14,544 nucleotides of DNA, from positions 1 through 14,544 of the forward strand of contig CALBLM010000363.1 in the NCBI GenBank assembly GCA_937895695.1, read 5' to 3'. Positions 1 through 6,715 of this stretch are shown here, piece after piece; positions within the stretch are counted from its first letter, which is position 1; every line of letters starts with the position of its first letter. The stretch comes from an uncultured Megasphaera sp. (GTDB lineage: Bacteria; Bacillota; Negativicutes; Veillonellales; Megasphaeraceae). Made by a program: the position numbers and the translations under genes. Below the pieces are notes generated by a model, which saw nothing but the letters and a program-made list of their open reading frames with translations, was not told the DNA's origin and searched no databases.

Positions 1-237
1 ATGTATTTATAGACATATCAATTCTTTCTCTATATTCGTTACTCTCTTTAATTTTATACTGAATGCTATGACAACAACATACATGAATAATGTCCTCTTA
101 TACAAAATATATTTCCCCTTATTTTGCATATTTATTCCATCGTATTTTTATTTATTTTTTCCTCTACATTTTATGATTGCTAAATATGTATATTATATAT
201 GATATATGGTAAAATATTGACTGAAGTTTATCATACA
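1..237. other. AT-rich intergenic stretch, no gene seen
   Basis: This stretch is strongly AT-rich and holds no convincing reading frame on either strand. It may contain the promoter of a leftward gene outside the window, or the tail of a rightward one. No repeat, tRNA or known RNA motif was recognised in it. Confidence 0.5.
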
Positions 238-286
238 AACAAAAAACAAACAAGCTCTTCTCTACCATAATCGGTATAAAAGAGCC
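238..286 (-). terminator. Rho-independent terminator of the oxidoreductase operon
   Basis: On the minus strand GCTCTT (280-285) pairs with AAGAGC (254-259), and inside this TACC (271-274) pairs with GGTA (263-266) around a short loop. A T-rich tail follows on the minus strand (about 238-253). It lies about 45 bases after the stop codon of the gamma subunit gene, where the operon should end. Confidence 0.7.
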
Positions 287-331
287 TGTCTGTTGTATCT
301 ACCATGCAAAAAGGATAAAGTAATTATGTCA

Positions 332-871
332 TTATTTAGTTACACATTCCATACCGCGATGAAGGGCATCCATATTTAGTGGAACGAGTTTTGCTTTTTT
401 ACCGGTAAACATTTCATGAATCATGTTTTCAATGGTTTCTACTTTTAATACATTCGTAGCGCTCACATATGCACCCAGCATCACCATATTGCTAATTTTA
501 GGATTCCCTAATTCTCTGGCAATATCATCACAAGGGACATAATATACTGATACATCGTCCCGATCTACCGTATCCGGCACAATACTGCTATTAATAAAAA
601 TCGTACCGCCTGATTGTACTTGAGGCCCAAACTTAGCCAAGGCTGCCCGATTCATGACTACAATTTCCGAAGGATGTTCTACAAGAGGCGAGCCAATCCG
701 ATCATCACTGAGAATAACGGTACAATTTGCCGTGCCGCCACGCATTTCAGGGCCATAAGATGGCACCCATGAAACCTGCAAATCTTCTGCTACACCGGCT
801 TCAACTAAGTTCTTACCAATAGACATAACGCCCTGGCCACCAAAACCGGAGAGAATTACTTCATGTTTCAT
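332..871 (-). CDS. 2-oxoacid:ferredoxin oxidoreductase, gamma subunit
   Basis: This 179-residue protein is the gamma (catalytic-domain) subunit of a four-subunit 2-oxoacid:ferredoxin oxidoreductase, which oxidatively decarboxylates a 2-oxoacid to its acyl-CoA and reduces ferredoxin in the cytoplasm. It starts with the glycine-rich motif GFGGQGVMSIGKNL (residues 9-22) and has the family's SYGPEMRGG segment (about 38-46). Its length is normal for this subunit. The ATG is preceded by GGAGGTG, which lies inside the last codons of the beta gene; only one base separates that gene's stop codon from this start, so the two are translationally linked. It is the last gene of the operon and a terminator follows. 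The substrate (2-oxoglutarate, branched-chain 2-oxoacid or another) cannot be read from this subunit. Confidence 0.93.
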   Translation of the reverse strand: MKHEVILSGFGGQGVMSIGKNLVEAGVAEDLQVSWVPSYGPEMRGGTANCTVILSDDRIGSPLVEHPSEIVVMNRAALAKFGPQVQSGGTIFINSSIVPDTVDRDDVSVYYVPCDDIARELGNPKISNMVMLGAYVSATNVLKVETIENMIHEMFTGKKAKLVPLNMDALHRGMECVTK

Positions 872-872
872 G

Positions 873-1616
873 TTATTTCACCTCCGTATCTTTAATTACG
901 CCGAGAGGATAGTATGCTGCCATATGATCCATCAGCCATTTATTTGCTTCATGAATATCCATGCCCCAGTTCGTAGGACATGCAGATAATACTTCAATAA
1001 ACGTAAAGCCGTCGCCTTTCATTTGCCGTTCAAAGGCTTTTTTAATCGCTTTCTTAGCTTTCATCAAATGGGGAATATCCACAACGCAGACACGTTCTGC
1101 ATATACTAATCCATCCAGCGTCGAGAGCATTTCCGCAACCCGCATCGGCATGCCAGCCTGTTGTACAGTCCGGCCTAGCGGTGCCGTTGTTGCAGTCTGA
1201 CCGATTAATGTTGTCGGCGCCATCTGACCGCCTGTCATTCCGTAAATAGCATTATTAATAAAGATGGTCGTAAATTTTTCACCACGCATGGCTGCATGCA
1301 CGATTTCAGCTGCACCAATGGATGCTAAATCGCCATCCCCTTGATAGGTAAATACCGGTACATCCGGATGCGTCCGTTTGACAGCCGTTGCGACTGCCGG
1401 TGCACGTCCATGAGAAGCTTCAATCATATCACAAGCAAAGTAATTGCCGGCAAAAACGGAACAGCCAACAGGGCAGACACCAATCGTCGTATCAATAGCA
1501 TCCATTTCTTCAATCGTTTCTGCTACTAGTTTGTGTACAATACCATGGCTGCAGCCGGGGCAATAATGTAATTCTGTATCTTGTAAACCTTTTGACTTGG
1601 TATATATCGTCTTCAT
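873..1616 (-). CDS. 2-oxoacid:ferredoxin oxidoreductase, beta subunit (TPP-binding)
   Basis: This 247-residue protein is the thiamine-pyrophosphate-binding beta subunit. The N-terminal YCPGCSHG motif (about 18-25) is typical of Kor/Vor beta chains. The TPP/Mg motif is clear: GDGDLASIG (about 93-101) followed by FINNAIYGMTGGQ (about 118-130). The ATG has a GGGAGG site nine bases upstream that lies within the end of the alpha gene, and one base separates the alpha stop codon from this start. It works as a heterodimer or heterotetramer with the alpha, gamma and ferredoxin-like products of the same operon. Its length fits the short beta subunits of KorB/VorA type, which lack extra domains. The exact 2-oxoacid is unresolved. 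Confidence 0.93.
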   Translation of the reverse strand: MKTIYTKSKGLQDTELHYCPGCSHGIVHKLVAETIEEMDAIDTTIGVCPVGCSVFAGNYFACDMIEASHGRAPAVATAVKRTHPDVPVFTYQGDGDLASIGAAEIVHAAMRGEKFTTIFINNAIYGMTGGQMAPTTLIGQTATTAPLGRTVQQAGMPMRVAEMLSTLDGLVYAERVCVVDIPHLMKAKKAIKKAFERQMKGDGFTFIEVLSACPTNWGMDIHEANKWLMDHMAAYYPLGVIKDTEVK

Positions 1617-1617
1617 A

Positions 1618-2685
1618 TTACTTTACCTCCCCTAGTGCTTTTTCTGCCGCTGCTTCAAGTTCAGATACTGAAGGTATCACGCCGCCGTATCGTCCATAAA
1701 AGCGAACCGGTTTCCTTTCTGCCACAGCCAAATTGACATCATCTAGCATCTGACCTGTGCTCATTTCTACATCCAAAATTACTTTTACCGATTCTTGTTC
1801 TGCAATTTCCCGTAACCGTTTGCTTGGGAACGGCCACAACGTAATCGGACGAAATACGCCGGCTTTAATGCCTTTGGCACGTAGATTTTCTGCTACGGTA
1901 ATGGCAATGCGCGCCGGTGTTCCGTATGCCGTAATCAATACTTCTGCGTCTTCTGTCCTCACTTCTTCAAAACGCACTTCATTTTTTTCAATTTCATGAT
2001 ATGTGTTCAACAGTTCAATATTATGATTTTCACAGTCGTGTGCATCGATAAGAAGGGAGTTGATGAAATTATTATGTTCCCGTCCTTTGCGGCCGCTAGA
2101 TGCCCATGTTTTCGGCGGCAGCTGCCGTTTTTTGACATCATGCCAAACAATCGGTTCCATCATTTGTCCAATCAAACCGTCTGCTAATACAATAACAGGT
2201 GTTCTATACTGATCGGCAATATCGAATGCTTCCTGTACAAGGTCAACGGCTTCCTGCAAATTAGCCGGTGCCAATACGGGGGTGCGATAATCCCCATTGC
2301 CACCACCGCGCGTAGCTTGGAAATAATCGGCCTGCGATGGCTGGATAGATCCTAAACCCGGACCACCACGCATGACATTGACAATAACTGCCGGCAGTTT
2401 AGCACCTGCCATATAACTGATACCTTCTTGTTTTAGACTTACGCCCGGAGAAGAAGATGATGTCATAGCCCGTACGCCTGTAGCTGCTGCGCCGTATACC
2501 ATATTAATCGCTGCAACTTCTGATTCGGCCTGGACAAATACACCTCCTGCCTGCGGCATTTTCAAAGACATGTATTCAGGAATTTCATTCTGCGGGGTAA
2601 TAGGATACCCAAAAAATCCACGACAGCCGGCACGAATAGCGGCTTCTGCAATAGCTTCACTGCCCTTCCAAATTTCTCGTTTCAT
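1618..2685 (-). CDS. vorB: 2-oxoacid:ferredoxin oxidoreductase, alpha subunit (VorB/KorA type)
   Basis: From ATG at 2683-2685 this is a 355-residue alpha subunit of the kind usually annotated as 3-methyl-2-oxobutanoate dehydrogenase subunit VorB, also called KorA. It carries the GYPITPQNEIPEYM motif near the N-terminus (about 26-39), a conserved run of serines (TSSSSPG), and GGPGLGSIQPSQ (about 107-118). The C-terminal part matches the transketolase-like/POR domain II. An upstream in-frame GTG (2695-2697) overlaps the AAAAGGAG ribosome-binding site and so is unlikely to be the start; the ATG lies 11 bases after that site. The family supports coenzyme-A-dependent 2-oxoacid oxidation with ferredoxin as acceptor. 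Branched-chain specificity is suggested by similarity only, and 2-oxoglutarate remains possible. Confidence 0.9.
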   Translation of the reverse strand: MKREIWKGSEAIAEAAIRAGCRGFFGYPITPQNEIPEYMSLKMPQAGGVFVQAESEVAAINMVYGAAATGVRAMTSSSSPGVSLKQEGISYMAGAKLPAVIVNVMRGGPGLGSIQPSQADYFQATRGGGNGDYRTPVLAPANLQEAVDLVQEAFDIADQYRTPVIVLADGLIGQMMEPIVWHDVKKRQLPPKTWASSGRKGREHNNFINSLLIDAHDCENHNIELLNTYHEIEKNEVRFEEVRTEDAEVLITAYGTPARIAITVAENLRAKGIKAGVFRPITLWPFPSKRLREIAEQESVKVILDVEMSTGQMLDDVNLAVAERKPVRFYGRYGGVIPSVSELEAAAEKALGEVK

Positions 2686-2705
2686 AGAAAAGTTCACTCC
2701 TTTTC

Positions 2706-2918
2706 TCAGTCGTCTTTTTCAATCGTAATAATCGAATCCGGACAAATTCTTGCACAACTTGCGCAGCCAATGCACAGCGATTCATCTGTACATGATACAG
2801 GACGATATCCTTTAATGTTTGTTCCTTCTTCCAATGTTAGAATTTGTTTGGGACAAACTGTAATACATAAGCCGCATCCTTTACACCGTTCTTTTCTAAA
2901 GGTTAAATGCATTGCCAT
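2706..2918 (-). CDS. 2-oxoacid:ferredoxin oxidoreductase, delta subunit (2[4Fe-4S] ferredoxin-like)
   Basis: This small protein (70 residues from ATG) is the ferredoxin-like electron-transfer subunit. It has two complete cluster motifs, CKGCGLCITVCP and CIGCASCARICP, each with the CxxCxxCxxxCP spacing expected for a [4Fe-4S] cluster. It passes electrons from the TPP site to free ferredoxin. An in-frame TTG two codons upstream (2922-2924) is possible, but it lies only three bases after AAAGGAG, whereas the ATG has a spacing of nine, so ATG is preferred. The gene lies between the P-loop ATPase and the alpha subunit, with about 20 bases to the alpha start, which places it firmly in the oxidoreductase operon. 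Confidence 0.92.
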   Translation of the reverse strand: MAMHLTFRKERCKGCGLCITVCPKQILTLEEGTNIKGYRPVSCTDESLCIGCASCARICPDSIITIEKDD

Positions 2919-2946
2919 ATCCAAACGCTCCTTTCTGCTACATTGC

Positions 2947-3627
2947 TCACTCCCAAGGCTTTTTCATATACAATTTCATCGAAAACACGGGATGTATAAA
3001 ATCCGAAACCTGTTTCGTCAGCCAGTCTGGTACGGCATGACAAACAACGGGAATTCCAGTATGTACCGATATATTTTCAACTAAAGCCGCTCCTGTACGA
3101 ATATCTTCCGGTTCAGTGAACTGACAACAATGTGTATTATTAACCAATCCGTCAATAGACATACCTGCTGCTTTTTCAATTCGCCGAATATACGCTGCTG
3201 CTTTTTCCGGTGTATCCGATAACGGTCTGTTACCGTTTACCACACACAACACCCTCGCATTACATGCCGCCAACTGCTGCCGATATCTTGCCAACACTCT
3301 CGCCCCTGATGGATCGCCGCCAATATCCAATATGCCATACATAGCCGGATTATCAAACAATACGCTTACATCCGGCGGCATAGATGGCAAATCTGCATCC
3401 ATATGCGCCTGTGAACTAGCAATTAACCTGCCGCCAGCTTGTTCCAGGATATGTTTGCAGTCTCGCGAACGAAAATAGGGATCTACAACATCTAAATCTG
3501 CTAACGAAAAGATATAGCCCCTTCTTCCTAGCTCCATCGCCATATTCACAGCTACTTCTGTTTTTCCGCTGCCAAAGTGTCCTACCAGTACAGTAAGTCG
3601 AGCTGCATCTATCCAATCTTTTCCCAT
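2947..3627 (-). CDS. P-loop ATPase (CobQ/MinD/ParA-like) of the oxidoreductase operon, function unknown
   Basis: This 226-residue protein is a soluble nucleotide-binding protein of the SIMIBI (MinD/ParA/CobQ-like) class. The P-loop GHFGSGKTE sits at about residues 15-23, followed by a helix rich in family-typical residues. DLDVVDPYFRSRD resembles the switch I region, and ILDIGGDPSG the Walker B region. It lacks the second lysine of the deviant MinD/ParA P-loop (KGGxGK). A THCC pair and other cysteines could bind metal, but this is speculation. Two ATGs are possible; the one at 3625-3627 lies seven bases from AGAGG, while that at 3631-3633 is only three away. It is the first gene of the operon. 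By position it could assist assembly or regulation of the oxidoreductase; no function is proven. Confidence 0.8.
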   Translation of the reverse strand: MGKDWIDAARLTVLVGHFGSGKTEVAVNMAMELGRRGYIFSLADLDVVDPYFRSRDCKHILEQAGGRLIASSQAHMDADLPSMPPDVSVLFDNPAMYGILDIGGDPSGARVLARYRQQLAACNARVLCVVNGNRPLSDTPEKAAAYIRRIEKAAGMSIDGLVNNTHCCQFTEPEDIRTGAALVENISVHTGIPVVCHAVPDWLTKQVSDFIHPVFSMKLYMKKPWE

Positions 3628-3773
3628 ATACATGCACCTCTTTTATATCAATCTTCCATCTCTAACGAATTTTACAGTAAAACTTTTTATCATAAAACAT
3701 ATTCCGAACTTTTCTTACTTTTGCCGTGTATTAGACTTAAAATTCATATTTATCATGATTATTTGTTATTTAT

Positions 3774-3802
3774 ATTATAGCTAACTTTTTCCTCATCTGC
3801 AA
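3774..3802 (-). promoter_or_regulatory. Sigma-A-type promoter for the ATPase-oxidoreductase operon
   Basis: On the minus strand a perfect TATAAT (3774-3779) is preceded by TTGCAG (3797-3802) with a 17-base spacer. The -35 matches consensus only in TTG. Transcription would start near 3767 and leave a leader of about 140 bases before the ATPase gene. No known riboswitch was recognised in that leader. Confidence 0.65.
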
Positions 3803-3886
3803 GAGAGTTTTAAGTAAAACGTTCACCTTATTCTCAATTTATCTACCGTTCCTTATATCTATGCAAATGCAATATATATGACTATT

Positions 3887-3945
3887 CTATATATAAATAA
3901 AGAACTTTCCAACAGCCGTATGATATACCGACTATTAGAAAGCTC
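3887..3945 (-). terminator. Terminator after the histidine kinase gene
   Basis: On the minus strand GAGCTTTC (3938-3945) pairs with GAAAGTTC (3902-3909). The inner AATAGTC pairs with GGCTGTT through G-U pairs, and GTAT/ATAC closes a three-base loop. The whole forms a hairpin of about 20 pairs followed by a T/A-rich tail. It lies about 30 bases after the kinase stop codon. The T-tract is interrupted, so efficiency is uncertain. Confidence 0.65.
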
Positions 3946-3974
3946 CCTGTGTTTTACTACATGACTGCAGAGCG

Positions 3975-5246
3975 TTATGAAATTCGTATGGTAAAAATAA
4001 TCGTATCTTTTTTATAATCTACTTGAATTTTTCCCTTTAAAAGTTGGGCCAGTTCTTCCGCCATCGATAAGCCAATACCATATCCGGATTTTTTACTATT
4101 ATGAGATTCATCACCACGGTAAAACCGTTCAAAAAAATGAGAAAAATCCATATGCGCCCCTTCAACGTATGTGTTGGCAATCGCTACCACTGCTCCCTTA
4201 TGTTTTTTAGCCGTTGTCACAGTAATAGCAATCACTCCGTTATCATCACAATATTTTACAGCGTTATCTACAAAAATATTAATCAGCGTATATAATCTCT
4301 TTTCATCTGAACGAACAGAAATATTCGGTTCAATATGACATACTAACTGTTTTTTCTGATCAGCTATCATCGTTTGAAACGATTCGGCAATATTGCCCGC
4401 TATGCTGGATACATTGACTTCTTCCCAGCAAATTTCTTGCTTTTCTTCACTCATTTTAGATAATATAATTAAATCGTTAATCAGTTTAGATAACCGCTGC
4501 ACTTGCTTTAGGATGTTTCCTGTCCATTCACTTTTGCCACTAATCATTTCTAATGCTTCTGTGTTTGCTGAAATAATCGCTATCGGTGTTTTCAATTCAT
4601 GGCCGGCATTCGTAATAAACCGCTTTTGATTCTCCATATTATGGACAAAAGGCTGAATGGCCAAATTGCATAACGCCACTAGTATCATCACATACAATAT
4701 AATACAAACTAAGCCAAACCAAAGAGAATTACGCAAAAAAGAATGTACCGCTGCCATATCGCGTGTGCAATCCAAGACAGCAATCAGATACGAGCCATCG
4801 TCATGGGGCACAATCATATAGGCATATGTTGCCCGTTCTTTCTTAAAAAATCCCTGCATCGTATTATCTTTGATGGCCGCCTGAATTGTCGTACGAGCAT
4901 ATTCAATGGCTTCCGTTTCGGTAAAGGACGCAATATTTTTAATATTAATATTCTTTGCATAGCCATCGCTATCGACTAATACACTGAAAAAACGCACTTG
5001 ATAAGAAAATTCCGGTGTATCATCTGTCCAGGACGGCTCGTCAAACCAACTGCGATTCGAAGTACTTTCTTTTTTAGGCAAATGGCCGTCATTATGGCAG
5101 ATATACGTCAATACAGACATCACCTGCGATTCCATCCGCGTGTACGTAATGATATTAATCAATCCCAACGCACCGGCAACAATAATAACGACCCCTATGG
5201 TAGCAATCAAAATAAATTTACGGCGAAGTCTTTTAACCATATTCAT
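3975..5246 (-). CDS. Membrane sensor histidine kinase
   Basis: This 423-residue protein has the layout of a classical sensor kinase. A first membrane helix spans about residues 11-34, an extracytoplasmic sensing region about 35-173, and a second membrane helix about 174-197. Then come a HisKA domain with the phosphoacceptor H216 in NAGHELKTP, and a C-terminal ATPase domain with the N-box FVDNAVKYC and the glycine-rich SGYGIGLSMAEEL. All catalytic motifs are present. The start is three bases after the stop codon of the response regulator, its obvious partner. The sensing region resembles no ligand-binding domain recognised here, and its stimulus is unknown. Linkage to a (p)ppGpp synthetase gene suggests, but does not prove, a role in starvation or stress sensing. 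Confidence 0.93.
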   Translation of the reverse strand: MNMVKRLRRKFILIATIGVVIIVAGALGLINIITYTRMESQVMSVLTYICHNDGHLPKKESTSNRSWFDEPSWTDDTPEFSYQVRFFSVLVDSDGYAKNINIKNIASFTETEAIEYARTTIQAAIKDNTMQGFFKKERATYAYMIVPHDDGSYLIAVLDCTRDMAAVHSFLRNSLWFGLVCIILYVMILVALCNLAIQPFVHNMENQKRFITNAGHELKTPIAIISANTEALEMISGKSEWTGNILKQVQRLSKLINDLIILSKMSEEKQEICWEEVNVSSIAGNIAESFQTMIADQKKQLVCHIEPNISVRSDEKRLYTLINIFVDNAVKYCDDNGVIAITVTTAKKHKGAVVAIANTYVEGAHMDFSHFFERFYRGDESHNSKKSGYGIGLSMAEELAQLLKGKIQVDYKKDTIIFTIRIS

Positions 5247-5249
5247 AAG

Positions 5250-5930
5250 CTATGCTTCCATTTCTTTGGTCTGCAGCAAAAAGCTGCCATTTTTCTCACC
5301 GATAATCTCTACATCTGCTTGAATGGCTGTCAATTTTTCTCGTAAATACGATACATAAATCCAAACAATATCTTCCGTTACGTCTTCTTCATCTTTCCAT
5401 ACATGGGAAAAAATCGCTTCTGTCGATAAGGATTTTCCCATGTTGAGCATGAAAAACTTCATGAGTTTCGTTTCTTTACTTGCCAGACGAATTGCATTTT
5501 TACAGGATAATTCCTGTTCTTCCACGTCCAATTCCACATTGCCTGCTGCCAGTTTAGACGGCGTAAATGCTGTTGAACGTCGCGTCATGGATCGAATGCG
5601 TGCCAATAACTCGGCCATGGCAAAGGGTTTGGTCAAATAATCGTCGGCACCGGCATCCAGCCCGGTAATCCGATCATCCACTTCTGCTTTTGCCGTCAAC
5701 ATAATGACCGGTGTCGTATCGCCGCTGTTGCGCAGTTGTTTCAGCGCACCGATGCCGTCCAATTTCGGCATCATAATATCAAAAATCATGCAGTCATACG
5801 TATTGCTTCTGCCTTTTTCTACAGCAGCCATGCCATCATACACCGCATCCACTTCATATCCCGAATGTTCCAAAACAGCAACCAATGCCATAGACATTGC
5901 TTTTTCATCTTCAGCTAACAATACTTTCAT
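5250..5930 (-). CDS. OmpR/PhoB-family response regulator
   Basis: This 226-residue protein has an N-terminal receiver domain (about 1-115) and a C-terminal winged-helix DNA-binding domain (about 130-220). The receiver has the acidic pair E7/D8, the phosphorylation site D51 in FDIMMPKLDG, T79 and K101 in LTKPF. The ATG at 5928-5930 has AAGGAG six bases upstream; in-frame codons further upstream have no such site and would overlap the preceding gene. The ribosome-binding site sits at the stop codon of the alarmone synthetase gene, and the kinase gene follows after three bases. It probably binds DNA direct repeats as PhoB-type regulators do, and a candidate pair lies in the promoter of this operon. 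Confidence 0.94.
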   Translation of the reverse strand: MKVLLAEDEKAMSMALVAVLEHSGYEVDAVYDGMAAVEKGRSNTYDCMIFDIMMPKLDGIGALKQLRNSGDTTPVIMLTAKAEVDDRITGLDAGADDYLTKPFAMAELLARIRSMTRRSTAFTPSKLAAGNVELDVEEQELSCKNAIRLASKETKLMKFFMLNMGKSLSTEAIFSHVWKDEEDVTEDIVWIYVSYLREKLTAIQADVEIIGEKNGSFLLQTKEMEA

Positions 5931-5943
5931 ATAGTTCTCCTTT

Positions 5944-6564
5944 TTATCCATTATCTGCATGTATTAAATTACGAATCGTCTGCATCGACACATCACACGC
6001 TGCTAGTTCATCAGCACAACGTTTTAATTCTCGTACAATCATTTCTGGATTCTGAATATCATGCTTATACTTCATCTGATGTTCCAAGCTTGCCCAAGAA
6101 TCCATAGCAATCGTCCGTAATTGTATTTCAGCAAAAAAATGACCCGGATTCGCCCCTGTCACATCTTCATACGGCACTTCTACTTCGACAATCATATGAT
6201 AGCTGCGATACCCATTCGGCTTAACGTGCTGAATATAATCTTTTTCTTCAACAACACGTACGCCAGGCAAGGCAGCAATCGCCGCAATATTTCGATAAAT
6301 ATCATCTAAAAAACAACAAACAATGCGTAATCCAATGGCGTCCCGAATATCATGCAGTGCCGAATACGCCGTCTGCGACAGCCCTTTGCGCGTACATTTT
6401 TCCAACATGCTGTCTTCACTTTTAATGCGGTAAATCAAATGTTCGTACGCCGCTTCACCCTCTTGCTCTTTGATACGACAACTATATTTTTGAATCTCTG
6501 CGACAAGATATTCCATAACAGCCTGTACTGCCGGCTTGTAACTTCCATATATCGATTCACCCAT
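5944..6564 (-). CDS. Small alarmone synthetase, GTP pyrophosphokinase (RelQ/RelP-like)
   Basis: This 206-residue protein is a single-domain RelA/SpoT-type synthetase, which transfers pyrophosphate from ATP to GDP or GTP to make (p)ppGpp. No hydrolase, TGS or ACT domain is present. Key motifs look intact: YRIKSEDS...RKG (45-61), D75 in RDAIGLRIVC, KPNGYRSYH (115-123), and EIQLRT with E146 followed by WASLEHQMKYKH. The length matches stand-alone synthetases (about 200-230). The ATG at 6562-6564 has GAGG eight bases upstream; a GTG three codons earlier overlaps that site. It is the first gene of an operon with a two-component system, 13 bases before the regulator, which suggests that alarmone production and the signalling pair are expressed together. 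Confidence 0.93.
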   Translation of the reverse strand: MGESIYGSYKPAVQAVMEYLVAEIQKYSCRIKEQEGEAAYEHLIYRIKSEDSMLEKCTRKGLSQTAYSALHDIRDAIGLRIVCCFLDDIYRNIAAIAALPGVRVVEEKDYIQHVKPNGYRSYHMIVEVEVPYEDVTGANPGHFFAEIQLRTIAMDSWASLEHQMKYKHDIQNPEMIVRELKRCADELAACDVSMQTIRNLIHADNG

Positions 6565-6602
6565 ATTGTACACCTCACTACATGATAATTAAGTATTGCT
6601 TT

Positions 6603-6637
6603 ATTATACCATAGGTTTCGTTACAACATGATTACAA
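6603..6637 (-). promoter_or_regulatory. Promoter of the alarmone synthetase/two-component operon with 11-bp direct repeats
   Basis: On the minus strand TATAAT (6603-6608) gives a perfect -10 box about 38 bases before the start codon. There is no good -35 box at 16-18 bases. Instead two TTGTAA copies lie at 6632-6637 and 6621-6626, exactly 11 bases apart and covering the -35 area. This layout is typical of a promoter activated by a PhoB/OmpR-type regulator. The operon encodes such a regulator, so autoregulation is a reasonable guess. Confidence 0.5.
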
Positions 6638-6660
6638 TCGTATTCATTTTTCAGGAAACA

Positions 6661-6692
6661 TAAAAAACAGCCGTCTTTTTAATAGACAGCTG
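6661..6692 (-). terminator. Terminator of the ketodeoxygluconate operon
   Basis: On the minus strand CAGCTGTCT (6684-6692) pairs with AGACGGCTG (6668-6676), with one G-U pair and a short loop, followed by TTTTTT (6662-6667). It lies about 25 bases after the aldolase stop codon. Confidence 0.85.
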
Positions 6693-6715
6693 CTTTTTCA
6701 TGTATCAAATATTCT

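Noticed and set aside
180..225. Repeated AT-rich stretch as a possible origin or repeat array
   Set aside because: It is plain low-complexity TA-rich sequence without regular units or DnaA boxes.
3660..3690. CodY-like box near AATTTTACAGTAAAA
   Set aside because: The spacing and centre do not fit the 15-base CodY consensus; it is kept only as an unnamed palindrome.
6571..6573. GTG as start of the alarmone synthetase gene
   Set aside because: The codon overlaps the GAGGTG ribosome-binding site; the ATG nine bases further in has correct spacing.
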